Source of the DNA: Agrypnia vestita
Lineage: Eukaryota; Arthropoda; Insecta; Trichoptera; Phryganeidae
Direction: 5' to 3'
DNA: 64,000 bases
NCBI GenBank assembly: GCA_016648135.1
Contig: JADDOH010010171.1
Coordinates: forward strand, 1 to 64,000
Positions 12,284-24,338 of this stretch are shown here, piece by piece. The notes under the pieces were generated by a model. That model worked only from the letters and a program-made list of their open reading frames with translations. It was not told the DNA's origin and did not search any database. The position numbers and the translations under genes are program-made. How positions within the stretch are numbered: position 1 is the stretch's first letter; each line of letters starts with the position of its first letter.

Positions 12284-13542
12284 ACAATAATATAGTCGTA
12301 AAGACAAATACATTTTTAAATTGTTTAGCTAAAAGACTCAACCAGTGATTATTATTTAACTATGTTCATTTATAACTTAATATTTAAGTACAATGTAATT
12401 TAATACTGCTTAGTAATATTTGATTGAAATATTTAAATACTCATTTAACAAGTTATGAGACCCTATGATTCTAAATAGATATTCTATAATAAAAACAATT
12501 TCGGTACTAACGTCCTCACACAGGTCCAACGTCATAAAACGTTATGGCACCCGGACATGTATTTTTTTTGTAACAAGAACCGTCATAATAATACAAATTT
12601 TGCAGTTACTCACATCTACGGTAAAAGTTGTAAAAACAATAAACCGTTAGTTTCATTTTACCGGGAATAATTTAAAAAGGAACACCGCAACATGTGCTTC
12701 CGAAATACAATGAATACCGTTCGCATTGTTTCTTTTTTTTTCTATGAAAAATGCACAAATTCGCCAAGTGCATTTGCGAAAAGGGATTGCCTTTTTTTTT
12801 CGTGTAACGGTATACCTGCTCCGTTCTTGCGCAATGTTGGGTATTTGTTTAGATTGCTTATTTTTATTTGAATGGCGAATTTCAGGCTGGCTCGGGAGTC
12901 GAATTTGTTAAGATTTCTAAATGGCGCAGATGTTTGAGATATGTACGTATAAAACCTCGCTGAAACAAATAGGTGGGAGGTCTTGAAAGTTGCCCATAAA
13001 CTTGAGAATTGAACGCAAGAATGTAACAACAGATAGAAATATTTATTATCGGTGTTGTGGGTGGCGTGCGCGTTCTCGAACCGAGAGGTTGCTATGTCGA
13101 TCACGCTAGTCCCTCTTAATGGAATACAATTAATTAAAATTAAAACAATTCATTTGGTTGCGAAAACTGACAAGTGTGTCAAGACCCTAGCGAGCGTGTC
13201 GACGATGAAACTGTCAACACGCTCGAAAAAAGTGATTGAAAAGATATTAAATTGAATTTCCATGTCTCTGGTATCATTACACAATAATATTGTTGAAGAC
13301 GATCACGGAGAACTCATCATAAAACTATTTCAATACATATGTATATATAATATATAATAAAATTTAAATTATACGTATGTAATACAAAACTGCGTTGCTA
13401 AGAACCAAAATATTGGCACAAATTTCATCGAATGCAAGCAATTTTTTTCGGGAGAGTGTGACATTTTACAGTTTTAAAAAAAGTAATAATACTCATTTTA
13501 CGCTATTGTTGTAGGTATTCATATAACAGCACTAATATAATA
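12284..13542. other. No gene recognised
   Basis: AT-rich. The overlapping open frames at 12726-12911 (plus) and 12742-13104 (minus) have no recognisable domain. A short inverted pair (AGCGAGCGTGTCGAC / GTCAACACGCTCG) lies at about 13190-13226. Confidence 0.4.
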
Positions 13543-13885
13543 ATCTTTCTATATAATTAATATGCCTTAGTATATCATAAATATTTATCATTACTGACAT
13601 ATTTCTGTTTGATTAAATTTTTTATTCTTTCTTTCTATATAATTAATATGCCTTAGTATATCATAAATATTTATCATTACTGACATATTTCTGTTTGTTT
13701 AAATTTTTTATTCTTTCTTTCTATATAATTAATATGCCTTAGTATATCATAAATATTTATCATTACTGACATATTTCTAAATGTGGAGACCTGTAATTGG
13801 CCATCTATATTGTATCAATGTTTTCTATGCTTTTTTTTTGTGCTGTTGGTCTTCCATAAACATTAAATAAATAAATAAATATTAT
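13543..13885 (+). mobile_element. LINE 3' end with 86-bp tandem units
   Basis: About 2.7 copies of an 86-bp unit, registered by ATATAATTAATATGCCTTAG beginning at 13551, 13637 and 13723. The array is followed by TGTAATTGGCC... and a terminal AAATAAATAAATAAAT run. Tandem units followed by an AAATA-type tail are characteristic of non-LTR retrotransposon 3'UTRs. No coding part is present, so it is a severely 5'-truncated copy. Confidence 0.65.
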
Positions 13886-14305
13886 TTCTTTTTAAATTGA
13901 TCATTAAAAAATATGCAAACCACCCTATACTTATACAATAGGAAGTGACGTGCTCTCGCCTTGACGTCCAGAGAAACACTGGCAACCGTATTGGCCTATT
14001 TTGCCGACGCTATTGGCGCGTACAGCGAACTAACACAATCAAAGCGTGTATGTACATTGAATTCCCGATTGGGCACTACCACATAAGTCGTCTATATTAA
14101 AGATTTGAACAGACTGTACGTACACGTACGAATACGCAAGTTCATTCCTGACCTTCGAAGTAGTAACGAATATCGCACACTGTACACGACTTAGTAGTGC
14201 GTGTACGCACATTGAAAAATTTGTCAATTTGATACATGACCACAAATGTTTGTGTGACCAAAGTGATTCAACTGCGTGACCATCAGCGCAGATCATGGCG
14301 GAGAA
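13886..14305. other. No gene recognised
   Basis: Contains a 90-codon minus-strand frame (14039-14311) with no recognisable domain. No other signal. Confidence 0.35.
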
Positions 14306-14365
14306 GAACATTATTTACAATATTTAAGAAAATATAAGCATTAATCGACAGGCCGCGGCCAAAAA
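14306..14365 (-). repeat. Repeat end containing GGCCGCGGCC
   Basis: About 60 bp matching, in inverted orientation, 24605-24661. Both contain the palindrome GGCCGCGGCC, then a CGAT/ATCG-containing block, AAGCATA/TATGCTTATATTTTC and GAACATTATTTAC. This is probably the terminus of an otherwise diverged transposable element. Confidence 0.55.
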
Positions 14366-15685
14366 ATTCGTTTTTAGAATCTTAGGCGAGATTAATTTTT
14401 ACTGAATATTTATATGTTTTCCTACGAGTTTGAGGCTTCTGCACCACGGTTCGTGCGCGGTATGAGGGTGTATTTTTGATAATTATTTTCAAGCAAACGA
14501 TACTTGGAATTTTTTTAATAATACTCGTAGTCAATATATAATATACATATGGAAGACTGTATACAAATTTTTGAATTCGAATCTAAAGTATAGTTTGAGG
14601 TGTACGCTGCTTCCATGAGGACACTCCGACGAAATTGCTGCTCGGTGGTTGACAACGATTATGCCATATGGTTCATCAGAAAAATAAAATAGAAATATAT
14701 TTAATAACTAGACATACACGTTTACAGCGTTACGGAGGAAAATTTAGATATATAAAAAAAAATGGCGGACTAGCGAATTTTATTTTCGATTTTCATCGTT
14801 CATAAAAAAAATAGAAGGTGGCCCATTATAAAAAATCCCTACGTGGTGCCATAGAGACTGGATTTTCCAACAGTTTAAGACTTGGCGCGTGTAAATCAGA
14901 TGTATACTTTTTTTAATATGTTATCAACCAGGTTGAAAAACGTGGTTTCGAGAAAAACGCATTCAAAATATTGCTGAAAGATAATTCAACATACAAACTA
15001 AAAATTTTATTTGTCTCTTATTTTTTTGTTATTCATCATTAGTCAGCTATTCTTGGACCATTCAACAATTAAGAAAATAATGAACTTCTATGCCAAATTT
15101 GACATGATTTAGAAGTATTATTATATTATTATCAAAAACAAATGATTTATCGCATTTAATAAGGTTTTTTTTATCTAGTTTTATATGAATTTACTTTTTT
15201 TGTCGATAATTCTACTTAAAACCAGTGTCAGTTCCTCCGCCACTATCCGATTTGGTAACCTTGAAGGCCTCGCGGAATTCGTGGACATTTATCGTATGAT
15301 TTGTATGTCCAATGAAAGATCATGGTACGACATAATTTTTAAATTAAAGAAAAATGGTTGTTAATTTTTTTAATACAATATATAGTATTGCAGTATTTTT
15401 TTAATTCTAAATAAAAAAAAATAGAAGTCAAAATTACAGCATTTTGACATTTCAGCCGGAAGTCAAAATAATACCTAAATGTGCTTATACGACATAATTT
15501 TTAAATTACAAACAGTGATTTTTTTAAATGTAAAATCTATCCGCACCGAGTGTCACATGTGTAACATTGTAATGGTTGTTAATTTTACCCTCGACGTGCT
15601 GACAAAAAAAACATCAGCAAATACTGCATTTAGAAGTTAGTCTTCAACCGTGTGGCACCACGCCGACTTCTCGGCCACCTTGTTA
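14366..15685. other. No gene recognised
   Basis: AT-rich and homopolymer-rich. The short string ACGACATAATTTTTAAATTA occurs twice (about 15326 and 15488). No coding signal. Confidence 0.4.
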
Positions 15686-15813
15686 GGCCCGGTTGTTTCA
15701 AGTTCGATTAAAGCATAGATTTTTACGAAAACGGATCGTCTGATTGGTGGAGAACGTAAAAATCTATGCTTTAAAAGAGCGCTTACTTTAATCCAACTTG
15801 AAACAACCGGCCT
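15686..15813. mobile_element. MITE family D, copy 1 (Harbinger-like ends)
   Basis: Terminal inverted repeats GGCCCGGTTGTTTCAAGTT and AACTTGAAACAACCGGCC enclose about 125 bp. An inner inverted pair (AAAGCATAGATTTTTACG / CGTAAAAATCTATGCTTT) is also present. It is flanked by TTA on the left and TTTA on the right, consistent with a 3-bp TTA/TWA target duplication as in PIF/Harbinger elements. A diverged copy lies at 31265-31385. No coding capacity. Confidence 0.75.
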
Positions 15814-16337
15814 TTAGAGCGCTCCCGTTCCCCTATAGTTGGTCCTTTGAGTAGATTAACGTCGAAATGTAACAACTTGTAGGGATTTCTTCTCGAACGC
15901 TGGTGCTTTGACGCCCTGGCACCAGCATTCAAAATCTCAATCCCAGCTCCCTAGAGATGGTCACGTGACCTCCATGACATGCCTGAGGGAGACAGCTGCA
16001 GTCATCGCACACGTGTATTTAGGCAGCCTCCCCGTTAAGTTCTGTCATTACGTCGCCTGCGACGCACCTTAATTGGAATTCACAGAAAAATGAATTCTGA
16101 TATACAGAAAAACCGCATTACGCAACATTCCAATTTAATAATGTTACATGCCCTTGCTAACTGAATAGTAAACACATTTTTTTACCGTTGATTCGATGGT
16201 AGGTACTCGAGCGACCAACGTGGTCCGATAACAATCTCACAGCTGTTCAAAACGGGAAATGAACCAACTTACCGACTCTGATCCACAGGCAAAAAACATA
16301 GATACCAACGACGAGCGGCAAATTCTATTTTATATAT
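15814..16337. other. No gene recognised; some palindromic motifs
   Basis: Contains GCTGGTGC/GGCACCAGC (about 15899-15928), TCACGTGA near 15960 and CACGTG near 16010. These could be bHLH-type sites but also occur by chance. No coding signal. Confidence 0.3.
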
Positions 16338-16340
16338 TTA

Positions 16341-16516
16341 GGTCGGCACCACACTACGCGGATTTTCCGGGTGTCTTTTCCGTCGTGGAACGCCGCTACA
16401 TTTTTCTATACAATATGCGCTTATCAAACACACTATGCTCGGTCGGTCCATTTGCTTCGCCAATTTGACGCGACCGAAAAGACGCCGCGGAAGATCCGCG
16501 TAGTGTGGCGCCGGTC
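16341..16516. mobile_element. MITE with TTA target-site duplication, family E
   Basis: Terminal inverted repeats GGTCGGCACCACACTACGCG and CGCGTAGTGTGGCGCCGGTC, continuing to roughly 28 bp per arm, enclose 176 bp. TTA lies immediately outside both ends (16338-16340 and 16517-16519), a perfect 3-bp duplication of PIF/Harbinger type. Open frames across it are incidental. Confidence 0.8.
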
Positions 16517-16519
16517 TTA

Positions 16520-17960
16520 CATTCGATAATTTACGTATATATACCGTATTGGATATCTATTCTCTTTCCTTTCTTCCTATATTATTTCATGTAAGTATAA
16601 ATACGAAGGCTACAATCAGATGCCTCGTAACGCACCTCTACAAGTCACTCAGCCAGATGCAACGCATCCAACCACCGTCTTGCAGGCCTTCTCCGCAGTC
16701 ATGGATATGTAGTCTTGATATTGTAGTTAAGAATTGAATTGCAATACCGTGTCGAAGGATTTTGATAATGTATAGCCAGCCCGATGATGGATCCTACGGT
16801 GGGTTCTGAAACGTTGACCAGAAAGATGGTAGAAACTTGGCATAGTACCCCAGAAAACACAAACCAAAACATTATATTCGACAATAGTGTAATAATTATA
16901 ACTTATTCGGTAAAGCTATGTGCCTGTATTCAAAGCTGACTGATGGTGAGTATATGCATTTTTTGAGAGATTGATTTTTGGAAAATGAATTATCTTTGTA
17001 ATTGTTTTACAATAGTTCAGAAAAAATTCACATTACGCGGGTTAAACGTAAAGTGTCTGCTAGTCCATCCGTCAAAAGCAAAAGCAAAACCGTCACAAAA
17101 AGTTTATGAATTGTACGAATGGAAGTGATTTAAAATATTCAAACCCAAAAAGAGGAAGTATTCATGATTTGTTATAATAAGATCTAGCACATTGGAGGTG
17201 GATATAAAGTGTGCGATTAACCTCTGATGAGAAAGCAAAATTCCCAACCATGAAAAATAATGCAAATATTAGTTGCGAGAGCCCAATTAGTCTTATAATA
17301 TATTCTTCCAAATAACCAAAGTAGAGTAAACACGTATACTAAAAGCAAAATTACCCTAGTTAAACTATACATTAATTCAGCGTATTCTAAAGTTGAGTGA
17401 TGTATTATCATAGAGAAAATAAACTTTTTCACGTTGGCGTATTTAAATTTGTGTTTTCAGCATCTAATTTTTAATTTATATATCAAATAAGCATAAACAA
17501 GCGAGGTTTACTTTGAGAATCCATTCAAATAATTCTAGGCAAAGTATTTCAGCGAAGATTTTTAATGAATCCTCTCAAAGATAAATTGATAAGACTTTTT
17601 CTAAAAAGTCTCTGAAAACAATATCTTGAATACGAACTGGTCATTTATTGTTGGAACATGCATCTTGAATACAAAAGAAAAAAGTAGATTGATACCTTCG
17701 AGATGGATCACTTCACTGGGTACTTCTAGTAACCTAGACGTGTTCAGTGAATAACTGACCAGTTTGCTAAAATAATTTTGATAACTGCTCACATATAGGT
17801 ACGTTGCATTACTGGGTCGTTCAACTACCACAGCTTGGGTCTTCTTCTAATTAGTGACGGTATTTTAATTGGTGACACACTAACGATTTATTGAGAATAT
17901 TTTGAGTTTGTTCAAATCTTTCAGAACAGTGCTGGATTTATGTCACAGAGACATTATTAA
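16520..17960. other. No gene recognised
   Basis: AT-rich sequence. A 76-codon minus-strand frame at 17601-17831 and others have no recognisable domain. No repeat family was matched within the window. Confidence 0.4.
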
Positions 17961-18391
17961 TCAATTAGTGTATATTATAGATATCTCACAGAGACGAAAC
18001 TGTATTAATTATGTTATAATGTATATAATGTATGTGTTATGTTATGTAATTATAAAAAATCAATGTAGATTTTCTCATTAGCGACATCTGTGGGGATTTA
18101 GGGGAATGAAAATGGCTTTGTACAGGCCGCATGGAAAAGGCGCTTACAACTCATATATGAAAGCTTTCCACGCAATTTGAACATATATACAACTTCCAAA
18201 AATGAATAAGCATGGTATATTCAATCATGGGTGGAAATGGCGAATGTTACAATTGTGTAAAGTGATCACTTAAGCCAACCATAAAAAGACAGGTCATAAG
18301 TCCTGTGTACACCCAAATGACTTCTATACCTACTTTCCCATAATTAATACAGTTTCGTCTCTGTGAGATATCTATAATATACACTAATTGA
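17961..18391. mobile_element. DNA element with ~53-bp terminal inverted repeats, family B
   Basis: The left end reads TCAATTAGTGTATATTATAG and continues to about 18010. The right end (18339-18391) is its reverse complement over about 53 bp, including GATATCTCACAGAGACGAAAC. Total length is about 431 bp and there is no transposase. Interior blocks recur at 3398-3605 and 44090-44290, showing a dispersed non-autonomous family. Confidence 0.8.
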
Positions 18392-18483
18392 TTTATTGAG
18401 ATTTGAAACTGGTTCCATCGATGATTGGAAACTATTTTTTTGCAATTCAACGTGCAACTATCGGCATTATACAGCAGTTACAT

Positions 18484-18560
18484 CTTAGTTACCAACCATC
18501 GGTACAATCAGATACAAATCCCAAATAACTGTATCAAAAATAACCGGTTAAAATAAGGGT
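18484..18560 (-). repeat. Dispersed repeat F, copy 1
   Basis: Inverted match to about 42575-42645. Shared strings include AATCAGATACAAATCCCAAA, then TAACTGTA and a GGTTAAAAT-like block. About 75 bp is shared; full element boundaries are not visible. Confidence 0.55.
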
Positions 18561-19073
18561 ATGGCAGATCATTACTTCTTATGGCTTTCAACACTCTAAT
18601 GACCGATGGGTTTGCATCAAATGCCGCTAGCTCACCTCAGCCGTGCTATCCTGAAAACTGACACGTTGGAATCTTCATAAAACACTACCTGTAACTCTGG
18701 TAGTAGCGTGTGCGTCACACTGCGTGAACATTATTGTCTTCAAATATCGATTAACGATCAGTAATCAATGTTCATCTTTCTTACTGCGTACACAGCATAC
18801 AGATTCATATCTACGTTTATACAGCTATGAATAAAATATTTTTATTTATACAGGATGGCTTAAACACTAACTAGTGTTTAACGAGTGGGCAGTTTAGAAA
18901 AGTATTGTTTGTACTATCACTGTTTTCTTTGCTTTGGGTGCTTTTGCTTTTTTTTTCATTTATTTTCGTATTATTATTGTTATACATATTATATGTATCT
19001 GTTTACGATGACATATATGCTATATGTATATTAATTAAGTTTATTGCTAATATAGACGTATCTATAGGTTGGG
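18561..19073. other. No gene recognised
   Basis: Contains a perfect short palindrome TTAAACACTAACTAGTGTTTAA near 18859-18880 and a T-rich stretch. No coding signal. Confidence 0.35.
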
Positions 19074-19257
19074 ACAGTGAATGGCTTTGATCGAGCGGCC
19101 GTGCCGCTTCGCAACGGTTTATACGACCGGTGCGGAGTGGCACGGTCCCGCTTGTTAGTAGAAAAAAAATGTTAACCCGGAGACGATTGAGTAGGACCGA
19201 TATGGAAGCTTTTGCTCTTAGAACGGTCCTGGGTAAGCGGTGGGTACCATTCACTGT
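19074..19257. mobile_element. Short-TIR MITE-like element, family C copy 2
   Basis: The better preserved copy. Ends are ACAGTGAATGG and CCATTCACTGT, enclosing a GC-rich interior shared with 5090-5272. Length is about 184 bp. No coding function; the antisense frame through it is a shadow. Confidence 0.65.
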
Positions 19258-20660
19258 ACTAACTATCAAATAAAGATTAATTTTTAGATGTTATTTTTTA
19301 TCGTAATAAGCATTTTATAAATATTTTTCTTTGGCTTTGGAAGGGATTTAAAAAAAGTATAAAAAATAATAATGGTCTTGAAAATTGTGTATTAAAAGAG
19401 TATAATGACATCGAACGCGTCAAAATAATTCTCAACCAAAATATGTATATTACTGTTCTTTCTTGTCAACGTCTATTTTGATTGGACGTGCCAATGTATC
19501 AGCTTTTCCGGAATAATGAATAACGCACAGCCTTTCCTTAGATTAATTCTTTTCAGACAATTCGTTTAAACAATTTTGAATGCTTTTCAAGATATGACTG
19601 GAAGGGCAAACATTTTAGTCTCGGCCACTTACTTACGTAGTAATGGTTGATATCGTAGAGGTGGAGCAAAAAGTAGAAGGAAACTATCCCCGAGCCGAAG
19701 TGCAATAATATTATCTCATACACACTCAATCTTAAATTCAACATATTCGTCGTCTGCATATTTGTAACTGTTATATTTTCTACGACCTTGATTGTAGGGC
19801 CTCTCGTATATATATAATGTAGACATGCCAATCCACTCATAATTTTGCATTAGGTATGAGCATATATATTTTTTAACTATACAAATAATTTGATATTCGA
19901 CTCGAAAACTCATGTAGTGAAATAAAAAGATGAATGTATAAATTTTACTCATTATCTATTTTGCGTTAAATTGCGTTAAATGCTTGTGTAATAAAAAATT
20001 TCTCACATATATCGAGACATTATGCATAATTTGGTAATATATAGGAAAATGTAAAAAATTCATTCGATAATTTGCTCGAGTACACCGAGTAGCGGTCGGT
20101 AGGAACATGACAATTAGTTTCACAATGGTGTGCGATTTTAGAATAATCGTGTAATGGAATTTTAATGGAAAGTACGATTGGAATGACTGTTATATCCCAT
20201 TCGGTCACAGAATACCGTGGCGTAATGACCGAAGCGCTTTAAACCGGAGATTATCTCGCCTTTATTACGTTTGTTAATTACAAACTCAACCTCACATTCT
20301 TCAATCGTGAAAATTCAATTTCAGTGAAACCAACTCCGGAGAGAAATGACATTTTGTGTGTTGCCAGGACTCGCCGAAACTAATTATTATACGTACACGA
20401 TCTGTCGGCAAAATAAAATTCGTGTTAGATACCCGTGATGATGAAGAAATGTGACCTGGCACCTGGCACCTGGTACGCGGGTGGCACACGCCCTTCTTCG
20501 AATATTGCTTTGCCAGTATTCCGTCGTATTGTACTACGGTAGAAACTGTAACTAAACTTTCATTTACATTTATGTATATGTATATTAGACGGATATTACC
20601 GGCACATTTTAGAAAAAAGAACACTGCACAATGTGCGTAGCTTTTAACAAAGTTCTGTAA
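19258..20660. other. No gene recognised
   Basis: AT-rich. A minus-strand frame of 107 codons (20301-20624) and others show no recognisable domain. A small direct repeat, TGGCACCTGGCACCTGG, lies near 20457. Confidence 0.4.
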
Positions 20661-20825
20661 GTAGGTGAAATCCCGTCAGTAATGATAAAAAAATCATTCT
20701 AATTAACACAAATAGATTCAACTATTATTATATGTATTGATAAACTAAACTATGTAAACTCATATATGTATTGATTAAAATAAGAAATATATTAGGAATA
20801 AAATTGTTAAAAACTCTATATTACG

Positions 20826-21227
20826 CTTTAGTCCAGTTTATATTACATTACGGTATTATCTCATAGGGTGGTGCATTCAAAACTACATTAAAACCTTTAT
20901 AAGTTGCCCAAAAATTAATTTTAAAGATCATTCTTAAAAAACCCAATGATTATCCGACTACTGAGCTTTTCAATAAATTACAAGTCCCTACGCTACATAC
21001 AAAATTGCATTTTACAACTCTATAAAAGTTTTCAAAATAATAACGAACTGACCCAACTAGTATCAAGTAGCAGAAACATAAATCTCGGCAAATTGCATAT
21101 CCCTGTAGTATCTACCACAGCTGTACAGCATCATTATACATTTAGAGGTGTTAAATGGTTTAATGAATTACCCGTTAAAATAAGAATTGAAAAAAAATAT
21201 GACACCTTAAAAAAAACATTAAAATAA
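20826..21227 (+). pseudogene. LINE ORF2 C-terminus (jockey/CR1-type), truncated
   Basis: Conceptual translation gives an LHYGIISWGGAFKTTL-like block, then KIILKKPNDYPTTELFNKLQ, and after a frame change TAVQHHYTFRGVKWFNELPV. This is the usual C-terminal tail of jockey/CR1-type reverse transcriptase ORFs, where a YG-I-WGG motif is followed by an FNxLP-like motif. The catalytic domain is absent because of 5' truncation and the frame is broken. It acts in no pathway now. Confidence 0.7.
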
Positions 21228-21381
21228 ACCCTCATAATTAATTAAATTTCTCTCTTTACTATATTCATTTTAAACTGTTTTGCTTATTGTTAGTTAATTT
21301 TTAAATTATTTTTCCCACATAAATGCATTAATTATCGCATACTATGTAACTTATTTTCTTCTTTATATATGTATGTACTAA

Positions 21382-21401
21382 CATATATATATATATATAT
21401 A
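21382..21401. repeat. (TA)n microsatellite
   Basis: A run of alternating T and A inside the LINE 3'UTR. Confidence 0.85.
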
Positions 21402-22350
21402 CAAGTGAAACTCCCTCTCCAGACACAAGAGTTAGTCTCTTTTTGGAGAGGTACAATGATAAAAGAATTTATGTGCCTAATTTTTTTTTATGTATCAAAT
21501 ATGTAAATATATAATGATTTGTTTTTAATAAATAAAATAAAAAAATATAAAAAAAACTATTATTTAACGCATACGAAATAGATATCTACCAGCAGGTGCG
21601 TGCAATCAGAACATTGGAGCATGAGTTGTAGGTGAATACACAATTTGAAAAAAGAAAAATAAATATGTTATGTCGTATTGCTTGACCAACGTAACTCGGC
21701 GTGCGGCGACTTTGGAACTAAAACCCGCCCCGCCCGCACCCCCTCGCCCTGTCATTCAGTACAATTTTGTATTTGCTCGGGAGCTGTGACATCTTGATTA
21801 CCAATATACACTGAATTATTATGTCCAAAACATCCTAAACAGTCCGGGATGGTGCAAGAACATGCGCCAATAAAGTATTAAAGTTTTGCTAAGCTGAAAA
21901 AGCAAATAATGGACCGATATTACCGCCTGATAGTTTAACAGATAGAACGGCCGCCATGACGGCTTGGTTTCTTTAATGCTGCCCGACCAAATTTCTGTTA
22001 AAGACTACGACACCGGTCACCGGACATTCTGTACATTATGTATTGTGTAATAAATTTACACCCTGGCAACTTCTGTTACGCGACAGAGACGCCCCCCCTT
22101 GCACGCCAATTTATAGTGGTCGCATTCTAATTCGTAATATTCCTATCACAATTGTTATCACATTATTCTATATAGATAATATTGTCAGGTAAGTATGTTT
22201 TTTCGTTTTTTAAATATGTGTCTACCTAAAACTCCCGCTTCAATTTTTTGACTGCACACCCCCGCTACCTAGTACGGATACGCAAATCTAATTTTTTTGT
22301 CTGGATTAACATTTTTAAAATTATTTTTTCATATTCAGTCTAGCGATAAA

Positions 22351-22414
22351 ATGTTTGATGTTTATTTAATTTGAAATATACATGCCTATTTCAAATTAAA
22401 TAAACATCAAACAT
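22351..22414. repeat. Perfect 28-bp-arm palindrome
   Basis: Arms 22351-22378 and 22387-22414 are exact reverse complements, ATGTTTGATGTTTATTTAAT onward, around an 8-base loop TACATGCC. It lies directly inside the right arm of the surrounding DNA element. Confidence 0.9.
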
Positions 22415-22527
22415 CTATTTCGTATGCGGTAAATAATAGTTTAATCTATTTGTGTTAATTAGAATTAACCAGCTATTTGTGTTAATTGGAATGATTTTCT
22501 TATCATTACTCACGGGATTTAACCTAG

Positions 22528-23045
22528 TTACATAATACTAAAAAAAACTCCAATTGTATCTTTGTGAAAAAAAGCGATATCGCCCTCATTCTAAATTTGA
22601 TTGCAAAGATACCTAAAAAAATAGTTTTACGTTACTAATTTATGAGGAATAAGGATCTGTTACTAATTTTCTCAAAAATTGTACTGAAATTTTCAAACAA
22701 GAATATTAAAAAATATAATAAACTTTTTGTTGACTTCGCTCTTAACCGTTTAGGTTTTCTAGATAGATTTTAAGTTAACTTGAAAAATATGAGCGTTGGT
22801 TATAAAACGAGTTACAAAATGAAAGTTGACTAAATGGGTTAGGAGTTTTGCTGGCACCGCGCGCCGGAGCGCCCACCGCCGTTACCGCATTGAAAGTTAT
22901 CACAAAAGCGTGCATTACTATTAAAATTATGCGTGCTTATTACACGGAGAACCAACTCGTACTTCGGACCTACCGACTGTTCTGTAACGTACAGGGTGGC
23001 GGAGAAGTTTGCGTGCAGCCGCACTGCTGATAGCCAATGTGACGC
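22528..23045. other. No gene recognised
   Basis: AT-rich, then a moderately GC-rich patch (about 22848-23035) with short open frames on both strands and no recognisable domain. Confidence 0.35.
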
Positions 23046-23221
23046 GTAGACCTCTTTTCATATAAGAAAGACAATCGAATTAGTATGTGATAGTCGTGCG
23101 TACGAGGCAGCTCATTCCGTTGTTTCTACCCGTAAACACCGACACAAAGAAACAATACGCATCGAACGCATGGCTTTCACATACTAATTCGATTGTCTTT
23201 CTTAAATGAAAATAAGTCTAC
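23046..23221. mobile_element. MITE with ~45-bp TIRs, family G copy 1
   Basis: The left end reads GTAGACCTCTTTTCATATAA and continues through GAAAGACAATCGAATTAG. The right end is the reverse complement, ending in AAGTCTAC. About 176 bp in total, no coding capacity. The same right end and interior recur at 58243-58446. Confidence 0.8.
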
Positions 23222-23664
23222 ATAGAAGTCTACATATATATGGCTGCATTCTGGAAAAAAAAAACATTTTTATTTAGTGATTGTTACCCCAACACTAAAA
23301 AATAGAGAAACGTCAAGACATCTGTCAAGTGTCAATATTTCTATCATTGTGACGAAAATATTGACATTAATTTAAGGCGCCATAGTACATGATTCACGTT
23401 TTTGCAGTCTGGAGAGTCAATTTAGTGTAAAGTTTTCGAATCTTATTGCCTAAATTACAGCTAACCATGCATTCAATCAATTTTATTATGAAAGGTCCAT
23501 TTACTCTTAAAGCATTTGTTTAAAAAAAATAAAAAAAAATACTTTGTTATTAACACAAATAAAATATAATCCCGAAGCCATATTAAATCTTTCTAGCAAT
23601 AGAGTTATCTTTGGTACACTTTTTCTCGAAATATTTCCACGTAAAGACCATATATTTTTAATAT
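23222..23664. other. No gene recognised
   Basis: AT-rich with A-runs. No coding or repeat call. Confidence 0.35.
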
Positions 23665-23914
23665 CTTTCCAGTAAGTTACGGACACACAACGAAATTATT
23701 ATTTTTAGATATTTGAGGTTACATTTCTGTTAGTATAGATTTTATTTCTTTTCATGAAACTTGATAAAGATCAGTGAAGATTTTTACAACTCAATACTTT
23801 GAGCATCATCAATATATAATTTTGTCTTTATTCTACTTTTTAAGTATAACTTCTAACGCGCATACATAAGTACACGCATGATTTTTTAAAGTGGTTTTTA
23901 TTTAAATTATTTAA
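23665..23914 (+). repeat. Diverged direct duplication, unit 1
   Basis: About 250 bp repeated in the same orientation at 24339-24600. Anchors include CAACGAAATTATTAT, TTTTATTTCTTTTCATGAAA, GATTTTTACAACTCAATACT and ATCATCAATATATAAT. The two units differ by scattered substitutions and small indels. Confidence 0.75.
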
Positions 23915-24338
23915 CATTGATATTGTTATAAAACAATAAAAAATATAGTTTAAATTCACACACTTCATATAATTTTTCAACGCTAAAGAAAAATAATAAC
24001 ATAATGTTACATGTAATGGAGATCTTAACAAAATTGTTTTTTAATCATTTTGCATCATCACCTTGCAGAAATTTTAAAAATATATTTTTTATAAAGTTAT
24101 TATCATTTTATTTGACTTGTATTAATGCGAATGAATTTTAAATATTCGACATAAGTTACTTTCATGAAAGTCTTACGTGTTACAAAAGATAATTCAGACT
24201 TTTTTTATTTCTGTATCCTCTTAATACTTAATTATATTTTCACGTGTGTAAGACTAGTAATTAATAACGACCCTTGCGTGACCGCGCAACATGAGCCGAG
24301 CGCTGATTGCTTGCCATACTCTAAATATCTAATGTTGT

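Larger units (their letters stand above)
20730..21556 (+). mobile_element. 5'-truncated non-LTR retrotransposon with target-site duplication
   Basis: Flanked by ACTATTATT at 20721-20729 and again at 21557-21565. The other arm of the host element (near 22430, inverted) shows the uninterrupted sequence AACTATTATTTA, so the insertion and its 9-bp duplication are well supported. The insert ends in an A-rich AATAAATAAAATAAAAAAATA-like tail and carries a reverse-transcriptase C-terminal remnant and a (TA)n tract. Confidence 0.8.
20661..22527. mobile_element. DNA element with long inverted ends, split by a LINE
   Basis: The left arm (20661-20729, resuming at 21557-21592) and the right arm (about 22410-22527) are inverted copies. 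Shared pieces include AATCCCG, AGTAATGATAA, AATCATTC, TTAACACAAATAGATT, AACTATTATTTA and GCATACGAAATAGAT. A LINE occupies 20730-21556 within the left arm. Without the LINE the element would be about 1.0 kb. No transposase is recognised in the interior. Confidence 0.7.
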
